A stretch of 64,000 nucleotides of DNA, from contig CP114482.1 of assembly GCA_027186245.1 (NCBI GenBank), positions 10,497,209-10,561,208 on the forward strand, written 5' to 3'. The DNA is from Coriaria nepalensis (Eukaryota > Streptophyta > Magnoliopsida > Cucurbitales > Coriariaceae). This document shows positions 9,240-22,891 of the stretch, one piece after another. The stretch's first letter is position 1, and every line of letters begins with the position of its first letter. The notes under the pieces are model-generated. The model did not search any database, had not been told where the DNA came from, and was given only the letters and a program-made list of their open reading frames with translations. A program made the position numbers and the translations under genes.

Positions 9240-12200
9240 ATTCGAAATCAATTCAAACGAATTCTATTTTCGCATTGCAAACACGACTTTTCTGCAAAAC
9301 ATGCAATTGATCTATTGAAGGCAATTATGCGTTTGTTTAGCCTTAAAATCATGTCATTGAGTCTTCTCTAGTCATTAAATCAATTTAAAGTAATTCGAAA
9401 GAATTCTATTTTTTCGCACTTCAAACACGACTTTCGTTCAGAACTTTCAATTCAATAATTGAAGGCAACTATGCATCTTTTTAGCCTTAAAATCATGTCA
9501 CTGAGTCTCTTCTAGTCATCAAATCATTTGAAATTATTTTGAACAAATTCTATTTTCGCTCTTCAATCGAGACTTTTGTGCATAACTTGCAATTGATGTT
9601 TTCAAGCAAATTATCCATTGTTTAACCTTGAAATCATGTCATCGAGTCTCTTCTAGTAATTAAATCATTTCAAAGAAATTTAAACGAAATCTTTTTTCGC
9701 ACCTGAACCACGGCTTTTGTGCATAATTTGCAATGAATCTTTTGAAGGCAACTAGGCATTTGTATAGCCTTAAAATCATGTCATTGAGTCACTTTTAGTC
9801 AGTAAATCATTCGAAATCAATTCAAACGAATACTATTTTCGCATTTCAAACACGACTTTTGTGCAAAACATGCAATTGATCTATTGAAGGCAATTATGCG
9901 TTTGTTTAGCCTTAAAATCATGTCATTGAGTCTTCCCTAGTCATTAAATCAATTAAAAGTAATTCGAAAGAATTCTATTTTTTCGCACTTCAAACACGAC
10001 TTTCGTTCAGAACTTTCAATTCAACAATTGAAGGAAACTATGCATCTTTTTGGCCTTAAAATCATGTCATTGAGTCTCTTCTAGTCATCAAATCAGTTGA
10101 AAGCATTTTGAACAAATTCTATTTTCGCTCTTCAATCGAGACTTTTGTGCATAACTTGCAATTGATGTTTTCAAGCAAATTATCCATTGTTTAACCTTGA
10201 AATCATGTCATCGAGTCTCTTCTAGTAATTAAATCATTTCAAAGAAATTTAAACGAAATCTTTTTTCGCACCTCAACCACGGCTTTTGTGCATAACTTGC
10301 AATGGATCTTTTGAAGGCAACTAGGCCTTTGTATAGCCTTAAAATCATGTCATTGAATCAGTTTTAGTCAGTAAATCATTCGTAATCAATTCAAACGAAT
10401 TCTATTTTCGCATTTGAAACACGACTTTTGGGCAAAACAAGCAATTGATCTACTGAAGGCAATTATGCGTTTGTTTAGCCTTAAAATCATGTCATTGAGT
10501 CTTCTCTAGTCATTAAATCAATTAAAAGTAATTCGAAAGAATTCTATTTTGTCGCACTTTAAACATGACTTTCGTTCAGAACTTTCAATTCAATAATTAA
10601 AGGCAACTATGCATCTTTTTATCCTTAAAATAATGTCATTGAGTCTCTTCTAGTCATCAAATCATTTGAAAGCATTTTGAACAAATTCTATTTTCGCTCT
10701 TCGATCGAGACTTTTGTGCATAACTTGCAATTGACGTATTCAAGCAAATTATCCATTATTTAGCCTTGAAATCGTGCCATTGAGTCTCTTTTAGTAATTA
10801 AATCATTTCAAGAAATTCGAACGAAATCTTTTTTCGCACTTGAACGAATACTTTCGTGCATAATTTGCAATGGATCTTTTGAAGGAAACTAAGCATTTGT
10901 ATAACCTTAAAATCATGTCATTGAGTCACTTTTAGTCAGTAAATCATTCGAAATCAATTCAAACGAATTCTATTTTCGCATTGCAAACACGACTTTTCTG
11001 CAAAACATGCAATTGATCTATTGAAGGCAATTATGCGTTTGTTTAGCCTTAAAATCATGTCATTGAGTCTTCTCTAGTCATTAAATCAATTTAAAGTAAC
11101 TCGAAAGAATTCTATTTTTTCGCACTTCAAACACGACTTTCGTTCAGAACTTTCAATTCAATACTTGAAGGCAACTATGCATCTTTTTAGCCTTAAAATC
11201 ATGTCATTGAGTCTCTTCTAGTCATCAAATCATTTGAAATCATTTTGAACAAATTCTATTTTCGCTCTTCAATCGAGACTTTTGTGCATAACTTGCAATG
11301 GATGTTTTCAAGCAAATTATCCATTGTTTAACCTTGAAATCATGTCATCGAGTCTCTTCTAGTAATTAAATCATTTCAAAGAAATTTAAACGAAATCTTT
11401 TTTCGCACCTGAACCACGGCTTTTGTGCATAATTTGCAATGAATCTTTTGAAGGCAACTAGGCATTTGTATAGCCTTAAAATCATGTCATTGAGTCACTT
11501 TTAGTCAGTAAATCATTCGAAATCAATTCAAACGAATACTATTTTCGCATTTCAAACACGACTTTTGTGCAAAACATGCAATTGATCTATTGAAGGCAAT
11601 TATGCGTTTGTTTAGCCTTAAAATCATGTCATTGAGTCTTCCCTAGTCATTAAATCAATTAAAAGTAATTCGAAAGAATTCTATTTTTTCGCACTTCAAA
11701 CACGACTTTCGTTCAGAACTTTCAATTCAATAATTGAAGGCAACTATGCATCTTTTTAGCCTTAAAATCATGTCATTGAGTCTCTTCTAGTCATCAAATC
11801 AGTTGAAAGCATTTTGAACAAATTCTATTTTCGCTCTTCAATCGAGACTTTTGTGCATAACTTGCAATTGATGTTTTCAAGCAAATTATCCATTGTTTAA
11901 CCTTGAAATCATGTCATCGAGTCTCTTCTAGTAATTAAATCATTTCAAAGAAATTTAAACGAAATCTTTTTTCGCACCTCAACCACGGCTTTTGTGCATA
12001 ACTTGCAATGGATCGTTTGAAGGCAACTAGGCCTTTGTATAGCCTTAAAATCATGTCATTGAATCAGTTTTAGTCAGTAAATCATTCGTAATCAATTCAA
12101 ACGAATTCTATTTTCGCATTTCAAACACGACTTTTGTGCAAAACATGCAATTGATCTAATGAAGGCAATTATGCGTTTGTTTAGCCTTAAAATCATGTCA

Positions 12201-14358
12201 TTGAGTCTTCTCTAGTCATTAAATCAATTAAAAGTAATTCGAAAGAATTCTATTTTGTCGCACTTTAAACATGACTTTCGTTCAGAACTTTCAATTCAAT
12301 AATTGAAGGCAACTATGCATCTTTTTATCCTTAAAATAATGTCATTGAGTCTCTTCTAGTCATCAAATCATTTGAAAGCATTTTGAACAAATTCTATTTT
12401 CGCTCTTCGATCGAGACTTTTGTGCATAACTTGCAATTGATGTATTCAAGCAAATTATCCATTGTTTAGCCTTGAAATCGTGCCATTGAGTCTCTTTTAG
12501 TAATTAAATCATTTCAAGAAATTCGAACGAAATCTTTTTTCGCACTTGAACCAATACTTTCGTGCATAATTTGCAATGGATCTTTTGAAGGAAACTAGGC
12601 ATTTGTATAACCTTAAAATCATGTCATTGAGTCACTTTTAGTCAGTAAATCATTCGAAATCAATTCAAACGAATTCTATTTTCGCATTGCAAACACGACT
12701 TTTCTGCAAAACATGCAATTGATCTATTGAAGGCAATTATGCGTTTGTTTAGCCTTAAAATCATGTCATTGAGTCTTCTCTAGTCATTAAATCAATTTAA
12801 AGTAATTCGAAAGAATTCTATTTTTTCGCACTTCAAACACGACTTTCGTTCAGAACTTTCAATTCAATAATTGAAGGCAACTATGCATCTTTTTAGCCTT
12901 AAAATCATGTCATTGAGTCTCTTCTAGTCATGAAATCATTTGAAATCATTTTGAACAAATTCTATTTTCGCTCTTCAATCGAGACTTTTGTGCATAACTT
13001 GCAATTGATGTTTTCAAGCAAATTATCCATTGTTTAACCTTGAAATCATGTCATCGAGTCTCTTCTAGTAATTAAATCATTTCAAAGAAATTTAAACGAA
13101 ATCTTTTTTCGCACCTCAACCATGGCTTTTGTGCATAACTTGCAATGGATCTTTTGAAGGCAACTAGGCCTTTGTATAGCCTTAAAATCATGTCATTAAA
13201 TCAGTTTTAGTCTGTAAATCATTTGTAATCAATTCAAACGAATTCTATTTTCGCATTTCAAACACGACTTTTGTGCAAAACATGCAATTGATCTACTGAA
13301 GGCAATTATGCGTTTGTTTAGCCTTAAAATCATGTCATTGAGTCTTCTCTAGTCATTAAATCAATTAAAAGTAATTCGAAAGAATTCTATTTTTTCGCAC
13401 TTCAAACACGACTTTCTTTCAGAACTTTCAATTCAATAATAAAAGGCAACTATGCATCTTTTTAGCCTCAAAATCATGTCATTGAGTCTCTTCTAGTCAT
13501 CAAATCATTTGAAAGCATTTTGCACAAATTCTATTTTCGCTCTTCAATAGAGACTTTTGTGCATAACTTGCAATTGATGTATTCAAGCAAATTATCCATT
13601 GTTTAGCCTTGAAATCATGTCATCGAGTCTCTTCTAGTAATTAAATCATTTCAAAGAAATTTAAACGAAATCTTTTTTCGCACCTCAACCACGGCTTTTG
13701 TGCATAACTTGCAATGGATCTTTTGAAGGCAACTAGGCCTTTGTATAGCCTTAAAATCATGTCATTAAATCAGTTTTAGTCAGTAAATCATTTGTAATCA
13801 ATTCAAACGAATTCTATTTTCGCATTTCAAACACAACTTTTGTGCAAAACATGCAATTGATCTACTGAAGGCAATTATGCGTTTGTTTAGCCTTAAAATC
13901 ATGTCATTGAGTCTTCTCTAGTCATTAAATCAATTAAAAGTAATTCGAAAGAATTCTATTTTTTCGCACTTCAAACACGACTTTCGTTCAGAACTTTCAA
14001 TTCAATAATTGAAGGCAACTATGCATCTTTTTAGCCTTAAAATCATGTCATTGAGTCTCTTCTAGTCATCAAATCATTTGAAATCATTTTGAACAAATTC
14101 TATTTTCGCTCTTCAATCGAGACTTTTGTGCATAACTTGCAATTGATGTTTTCAAGCAAATTATCCATTGTTTAACCTTGAAATCATGTCATCGAGTCTC
14201 TTCAAGTAATTAAATCATTTCAAAGAAATTTAAACGAAATCTTTTTTCGCACCTGAACCACGGCTTTTGTGCATAATTTGCAATGAATCTTTTGAAGGCA
14301 ACTAGGCATTTGTATAGCCTTAAAATCATGTTATTGAGTCACTTTTAGTCAGTAAATC
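9240..14358 (+). repeat. Tract D: 1.71-kb (3-HOR, 12-monomer) repeat
   Basis: Units start at 9240, 9809, 10378, 10946, 11515, 12084, 12652, 13221 and 13790. The triplets 9240-10945 and 10946-12651 are each 1706 bp and match unit by unit (gcaaacacgacttttctgc; tcttccctag; M4b-bearing unit). A third triplet starts at 12652 but diverges in its second unit, where M4/M1 reads gtcattaaatcag, tctgtaaatc and atttgtaatc. The M2 of 13221 carries ctttctttcag and aataataaaagg, which become common in the next tract. Confidence 0.82.
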
Positions 14359-17300
14359 ATTCGAAATCAATTCAAACGAATACTATTTTCGCATTTCAAA
14401 CACGACTTTTGTGCAAAACATGCAATTGATCTATTGAAGGCAATTATGCGTTTGTTTAGCCTTAAAATCATGTCATTGAGTCTTCCCTAGTCATTAAATC
14501 AATTAAAAGTAATTCGAAAGAATTCTATTTTTTCGCACTTCAAACACGACTTTCGTTCAGAACTTTCAATTCAACAATTGAAGGAAACTATGCATCTTTT
14601 TGGCCTTAAAATCATGTCATTGAGTCTCTTCTAGTCATCAAATCATTTGAAAGCATTTTGAACAAATTCTATTTTCGCTCTTCAATCGAGACTTTTGTGC
14701 ATAACTTGCAATTGATGTTTTCAAGCAAATTATCCATTGTTTAACCTTGAAATCATGTCATCGAGTCTCTTCTAGTAATTAAATCATTTCAAAGAAATTT
14801 AAACGAAATCTTTTTTCGCACCTCAACCACGGCTTTTGTGCATAACTTGCAATGGATCTTTTGAAGGCAACTAGGCCTTTGTATAGCCTTAAAATCATGT
14901 CATTGAATCAGTTTTAGTCAGTAAATCATTCGTAATCAATTCAAACGAATTCTATTTTCGCATTTCAAACACGACTTTTGTGCAAAACAAGCAATTGATC
15001 TACTGAAGGCAATTATGCGTTTGTTTAGCCTTAAAATCATGTCATTGAGTCTTCTCTAGTCATTAAATCAATTAAAAGTAATTCGAAAGAATTCTATTTT
15101 GTCGCACTTTAAACATGACTTTCGTTCAGAACTTTCAATTCAATAATTGAAGGCAACTATGCATCTTTTTATCCTTAAAATAATGTCATTGAGTCTCTTC
15201 TAGTCATCAAATCATTTGAAAGCATTTTGAACAAATTCTATTTTCGCTCTTCGATCGAGACTTTTGTGCATAACTTGCAATTGACGTATTCAAGCAAATT
15301 ATCCATTGTTTAGCCTTGAAATCGTGCCATTGAGTCTCTTTTAGTAATTAAATCATTTCAAGAAATTCGAACGAAATCTTTTTTCGCACTTGAACGAATA
15401 CTTTCGTGCATAATTTGCAATGGATCTTTTGAAGGAAACTAAGCATTTGTATAACCTTAAAATCATGTCATTGAGTCACTTTTAGTCAGTAAATCATTCG
15501 AAATCAATTCAAACGAATTCTATTTTCGCATTGCAAACACGACTTTTCTGCAAAACATGCAATTGATCTATTGAAGGCAATTATGCGTTTGTTTAGCTTT
15601 AAAATCATGTCATTGAGTCTTCCCTAGTTATTAAATCAATTAAAAGTAATTCGAAAGAATTCTATTTTTTCGCACTTCAAACTCGACTTTCGTTCAGAAC
15701 TTTCAATTGAATAATTGAAGGCAACTATGCATCTTTTTAGCCTTAAAATCATGTCATTGAGTCTCTTCTAGTCATCAAATCATTTGAAAGCATTTTGAAC
15801 AAATTCTATTTTCGCTCTTCAATCGAGACTTTTGTGCATAACTTGCAAGTGATGTTTTGAAGCAAATTATCCATTGTTTAGCCTTGAAATCATGTCATTG
15901 AGTCTCTTTTAGTAATTAAATCATTTCAAAGAAATTCGAACGAAATCTTTTTTCGCACTTGAACCAATACTTTCGTGCATAATTTGAAATGGATCTTTTG
16001 AAGGCAACTAGGCATTTGTATAGCCTTAAAATCATGTCATTGAGTCACTTTTAGTCAGTAAATCATTCGTAATCAATTCAAACGAATTCTATTTTCGCAT
16101 TTCAAACACGACTTTTGTGCAAAACATGTAATTGATCTATTGAAGGCAATTATGCGTTTGTTTAGCCTTAAAATCATGTCATTGAGTCTTCTCTAGTCAT
16201 TAAATCAATTAAAAGTAATTCGAAAGAATTCTATTTTTTCGCACTTCAAACACGACTTTCTTTCAGAACTTTCAATTTAATAATAAAAGGCAACTGTGCA
16301 TCTTTTTAGCCTTAAAATCATGTCATTGAGTCTCTTCTAGTCATCAAATCATTTGAAAGCATTTTGAACAAATTCTAGTTTCGCTCTTCAATAGAGACTT
16401 TTGTGCATAACTTGCAATTGATGTATTCAAGCAAATTATCCATTGTTTAGCCTTGAAATCATGTCATCGAGTCTCTTCTAGTAATTAAATCATTTCAAAG
16501 AAATTTAAACGAAATCTTTTTTCGCACCTGAACCACGGCTTTTGTGCATAATTTGCAATGAATCTTTTGAAGGCAACTAGGAACTTGTATAGCCTTAAAA
16601 TCATGTCATTGAGTCACTTTTAGTCAGTAAATCATTCGAAATCAATTCAAACGAATACTATTTTCGCATTTCAAACACGACTTTTGTGCAAAACATGCAA
16701 TTGATCTATTGAAGGCAATTATGCGTTTGTTTAGCCTTAAAATCATGTCACTGAGTCTTCTCTAGTCATTAAATCAATTAAAAGTAATTCGAAAGAATTC
16801 TATTTTTTCGCACTTCAAACACGACTTTCGTTCAGAACTTTCAATTCAATAATTGAGGGCAACTATGCATCTTTTTAGCCTTAAAATCATGTCATTGAGT
16901 CTCTTCTAGTCATCAAATCATTTGAAAGCATTTTGCACAAATTCTATTTTCGCTCTTCAATAGAGACTTTTGTGCATAACTTGCAATTGATGTATTCAAG
17001 CAAATTATCCATTATTTAGCCTTGAAATCATGTCATCGAGTCTCTTCTAGTAATTAAATCATTTCAAAGAAATTTAAACGAAATCTTTTTTCGCACCTGA
17101 ACCACGGCTTTTGTGCACAATTTGCAATGAATCTTTTGAAGGCAACTAGGAACTTGTATAGCCTTAAAATCATGTCATTGAGTCACTTTTAGTCAGTAAA
17201 TCATTCGAAATCAATTCAAACGAATACTATTTTCGCATTTCAAACACGACTTTTGTGCAAAACATGCAATTGATCTATTGAAGGCAATTATGCGTTTGTT

Positions 17301-19477
17301 TAGCCTTAAAATCATGTCATTGAGTCTTCTCTAGTCATTAAATCAATTAAAAGTAATTCGAAAGAATTCTATTTTTTCGCACTTCAAACACGACTTTCGT
17401 TCAGAACTTTCAATTCAATAATTGAAGGCAACTATGCATCTTTTCAGCCTTAAAATCATGTCATTGAGTCTCTTCTAGTCATCAAATCATTTGAAAGCAT
17501 TTTGAACAAATTCTATTTTCGCTCTTCAATCGAGACTTTTGTGCATAACTTGCAATTGATGTTTTCAAGCAAATTATCCATTGTTTAACCTTGAAATCAT
17601 GTCATCGAGTCTCTTCTAGTAATTAAATCATTTCAAAGAAATTTAAACGAAATCTTTTTTCGCACCTCAACCACGGCTTTTGTGCATAACTTGCAATGGA
17701 TCTTTTGAAGGCAACTAGGCCTTTGTATAGCCTTAAAATCACGTCATTAAATCAGTTTTAGTCTGTAAATCATTTGTAATCAATTCAAACGAATTCTATT
17801 TTCGCATTTCAAACACGACTTTTGTGCAAAACATGCAATTGATCTACTGAAGGCAATTATGCGTTTGTTTAGCCTTAAAATCATGTCATTGAGTCTTCCC
17901 TAGTCATTAAATCAATTAAAAGTAATTCGAAAGAATTCTATTTTTTCGCACTTCAAACACGACTTTCGTTCAGAACTTTCAATTCAACAATTGAAGGAAA
18001 CTATGCATCTTTTTGGCCTTAAAATCATGTCATTGAGTCTCTTCTAGTCATCAAATCATTTGAAAGCATTTTGAACAAATTCTATTTTCGCTCTTCAATC
18101 GAGACTTTTGTGCATAACTTGCAATTGATGTTTTCAAGCAAATTATCCATTGTTTAACCTTGAAATCATGTCATCGAGTCTCTTCTAGTAATTAAATCAT
18201 TTCAAAGAAATTTAAACGAAATCTTTTTTCGCACCTCAACCACGGCTTTTGTGCATAACTTGCAATGGATCTTTTGAAGGCAACTAGGCCTTTGTATAGC
18301 CTTAAAATCATGTCATTGAATCAGTTTTAGTCAGTAAATCATTCGTAATCAATTCAAACGAATTCTATTTTCGCATTTCAAACACGACTTTTGTGCAAAA
18401 CAAGCAATTGATCTACTGAAGGCAATTATGCGTTTGTTTAGCCTTAAAATCATGTCATTGAGTCTTCTCTAGTCATTAAATCAATTAAAAGTAATTCGAA
18501 AGAATTCTATTTTGTCGCACTTTAAACATGACTTTCGTTCAGAACTTTCAATTCAATAATTGAAGGCAACTATGCATCTTTTTATCCTTAAAATAATGTC
18601 ATTGAGTCTCTTCTAGTCATCAAATCATTTGAAAGCATTTTGAACAAATTCTATTTTCGCTCTTCGATCGAGACTTTTGTGCATAACTTGCAATTGACGT
18701 ATTCAAGCAAATTATCCATTGTTTAGCCTTGAAATCGTGCCATTGAGTCTCTTTTAGTAATTAAATCATTTCAAGAAATTCGAACGAAATCTTTTTTCGC
18801 ACTTGAACGAATACTTTCGTGCATAATTTGCAATGGATCTTTTGAAGGAAACTAAGCATTTGTATAACCTTAAAATCATGTCATTGAGTCACTTTTAGTC
18901 AGTAAATCATTCGAAATCAATTCAAACGAATTCTATTTTCGCATTGCAAACACGACTTTTCTGCAAAACATGCAATTGATCTATTGAAGGCAATTATGCG
19001 TTTGTTTAGCTTTAAAATCATGTCATTGAGTCTTCCCTAGTTATTAAATCAATTAAAAGTAATTCGAAAGAATTCTATTTTTTCGCACTTCAAACTCGAC
19101 TTTCGTTCAGAACTTTCAATTGAATAATTGAAGGCAACTATGCATCTTTTTAGCCTTAAAATCATGTCATTGAGTCTCTTCTAGTCATCAAATCATTTGA
19201 AAGCATTTTGAACAAATTCTATTTTCGCTCTTCAATCGAGACTTTTGTGCATAACTTGCAAGTGATGTTTTGAAGCAAATTATCCATTGTTTAGCCTTGA
19301 AATCATGTCATTGAGTCTCTTTTAGTAATTAAATCATTTCAAAGAAATTCGAACGAAATCTTTTTTCGCACTTGAACCAATACTTTCGTGCATAATTTGA
19401 AATGGATCTTTTGAAGGCAACTAGGCATTTGTATAGCCTTAAAATCATGTCATTGAGTCACTTTTAGTCAGTAAATC

Positions 19478-22400
19478 ATTCGTAATCAATTCAAACGAAT
19501 TCTATTTTCGCATTTCAAACACGACTTTTGTGCAAAACATGTAATTGATCTATTGAAGGCAATTATGCGTTTGTTTAGCCTTAAAATCATGTCATTGAGT
19601 CTTCTCTAGTCATTAAATCAATTAAAAGTAATTCGAAAGAATTCTATTTTTTCGCACTTCAAACACGACTTTCTTTCAGAACTTTCAATTTAATAATAAA
19701 AGGCAACTGTGCATCTTTTTAGCCTTAAAATCATGTCATTGAGTCTCTTCTAGTCATCAAATCATTTGAAAGCATTTTGAACAAATTCTAGTTTCGCTCT
19801 TCAATAGAGACTTTTGTGCATAACTTGCAATTGATGTATTCAAGCAAATTATCCATTGTTTAGCCTTGAAATCATGTCATCGAGTCTCTTCTAGTAATTA
19901 AATCATTTCAAAGAAATTTAAACGAAATCTTTTTTCGCACCTGAACCACGGCTTTTGTGCATAATTTGCAATGAATCTTTTGAAGGCAACTAGGAACTTG
20001 TATAGCCTTAAAATCATGTCATTGAGTCACTTTTAGTCAGTAAATCATTCGAAATCAATTCAAACGAATACTATTTTCGCATTTCAAACACGACTTTTGT
20101 GCAAAACATGCAATTGATCTATTGAAGGCAATTATGCGTTTGTTTAGCCTTAAAATCATGTCACTGAGTCTTCTCTAGTCATTAAATCAATTAAAAGTAA
20201 TTCGAAAGAATTCTATTTTTTCGCACTTCAAACACGACTTTCGTTCAGAACTTTCAATTCAATAATTGAGGGCAACTATGCATCTTTTTAGCCTTAAAAT
20301 CATGTCATTGAGTCTCTTCTAGTCATCAAATCATTTGAAAGCATTTTGCACAAATTCTATTTTCGCTCTTCAATAGAGACTTTTGTGCATAACTTGCAAT
20401 TGATGTATTCAAGCAAATTATCCATTATTTAGCCTTGAAATCATGTCATCGAGTCTCTTCTAGTAATTAAATCATTTCAAAGAAATTTAAACGAAATCTT
20501 TTTTCGCACCTGAACCACGGCTTTTGTGCACAATTTGCAATGAATCTTTTGAAGGCAACTAGGAACTTGTATAGCCTTAAAATCATGTCATTGAGTCACT
20601 TTTAGTCAGTAAATCATTCGAAATCAATTCAAACGAATACTATTTTCGCATTTCAAACACGACTTTTGTGCAAAACATGCAATTGATCTATTGAAGGCAA
20701 TTATGCGTTTGTTTAGCCTTAAAATCATGTCATTGAGTCTTCTCTAGTCATTAAATCAATTAAAAGTAATTCGAAAGAATTCTATTTTTTCGCACTTCAA
20801 ACACGACTTTCGTTCAGAACTTTCAATTCAATAATTGAAGGCAACTATGCATCTTTTCAGCCTTAAAATCATGTCATTGAGTCTCTTCTAGTCATCAAAT
20901 CATTTGAAAGCATTTTGAACAAATTCTATTTTCGCTCTTCAATCGAGACTTTTGTGCATAACTTGCAATTGATGTTTTCAAGCAAATTATCCATTGTTTA
21001 ACCTTGAAATCATGTCATCGAGTCTCTTCTAGTAATTAAATCATTTCAAAGAAATTTAAACGAAATCTTTTTTCGCACCTCAACCACGGCTTTTGTGCAT
21101 AACTTGCAATGGATCTTTTGAAGGCAACTAGGCCTTTGTATAGCCTTAAAATCACGTCATTAAATCAGTTTTAGTCTGTAAATCATTTGTAATCAATTCA
21201 AACGAATTCTATTTTCGCATTTCAAACACGACTTTTGTGCAAAACATGCAATTGATCTACTGAAGGCAATTATGCGTTTGTTTAGCCTTAAAATCATGTC
21301 ATTGAGTCTTCTCTAGTCATTAAATCAATTAAAAGTAATTCGAAAGAATTCTATTTTTTCGCACTTCAAACACGACTTTCTTTCAGAACTTTCAATTTAA
21401 TAATAAAAGGCAACTGTGCATCATTTTAGCCTTAAAATCATGTCATTGAGTCTCTTCTTGTCATCAAATCATTTGAAAGCATTTTGAACAAATTCTAGTT
21501 TCGCTCTTCAATAGAGACTTTTGTGCATAACTTGCAATTGATGTATTCAAGCAAATTATCCATTGTTTAGCCTTGAAATCATGTCATCGAGTCTCTTCTA
21601 GTAATTAAATCATTTCAAAGAAATTTAAACGAAATCTTTTTTCGCACCTGAACCACGGCTTTTGTGCATAATTTGCAATGAATCTTTTGAAGGCAACTAG
21701 GAACTTGTATAGCCTTAAAATCATGTCATTGAGTCACTTTTAGTCAGTAAATCATTCGAAATCAATTCAAACGAATACTATTTTCGCATTTCAAACACGA
21801 CTTTTGTGCAAAACATGCAATTGATCTATTGAAGGCAATTATGCGTTTGTTTAGCCTTAAAATCATGTCACTGAGTCTTCTCTAGTCATTAAATCAATTA
21901 AAAGTAATTCGAAAGAATTCTATTTTTTCGCACTTCAAACACGACTTTCGTTCAGAACTTTCAATTCAATAATTGAGGGCAACTATGCATCTTTTTAGCC
22001 TTAAAATCATGTCATTGAGTCTCTTCTAGTCATCAAATCATTTGAAAGCATTTTGAACAAATTCTATTTTCGCTCTTCAATCGAGACTTTTGTGCATAAC
22101 TTGCAATTGATGTATTCAAGCAAATTATCCATTGTTTAGCCTTGAAATCATGTCATCGAGTCTCTTCTAGTAATTAAATCATTTCAAAGAAATTTAAACG
22201 AAATCTTTTTTCGCACCTCAACCACGGCTTTCGTGCATAATTTGCAATGGATCTTTTGAAGGCAACTAGGCATTTGTGTAGCTTTAAAATCATGTCATTG
22301 AGTCACTTTTAGTCAGTAAATCATTCGTAATCAATTCAAACGAATTCTATTTTCGCATTTCAAACACGACTTTTGTGCAAAACATGCAATTGATCTACTG

Positions 22401-22891
22401 AAGGCAATTATGCGTTTGTTTAGCTTTAAAATCATGTCATTGAGTCTTCTCTAGTTATTAAATCAATTAAAAGTAATTCGAAAGAATTCTATTTTTTCGC
22501 ACTTCAAACTCGACTTTCGTTCAGAACTTTCAATTGAATAATTGAAGGCAACTATGCATCTTTTTAGCCTTAAAATCATGTCATTGAGTCTCTTCTAGTC
22601 ATCAAATCATTTGAAAGCATTTTGAACAAATTCTATTTTCGCTCTTCAATCGAGACTTTTGTGCATAACTTGCAAGTGATGTTTTGAAGCAAATTATCCA
22701 TTGTTTAGCCTTGAAATCATGTCATTGAGTCTCTTTTAGTAATTAAATCATTTCAAAGAAATTCGAACGAAATCTTTTTTCGCACTTGAACCAATACTTT
22801 CGTGCATAATTTGAAATGGATCTTTTGAAGGCAACTAGGCATTTGTATAGCCTTAAAATCATGTCATTGAGTCACTTTTAGTCAGTAAATC
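19478..22891 (+). repeat. 3414-bp super-repeat, copy aligned with the next one
   Basis: Six HOR units, 19478 to 22323. Reading this against 22892-26305 base by base I found one difference: A at 20177 here, G at 23591 there (tctctRgtcatt in M1). Within this copy the M2 of unit 21185 resembles the M2 of 19478 (ctttctttcag, taataataaaagg), displaced by three HOR units, and adds catcattttagcc and cttcttgtcatc. The super-repeat thus itself contains an older three-unit duplication. Confidence 0.85.
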
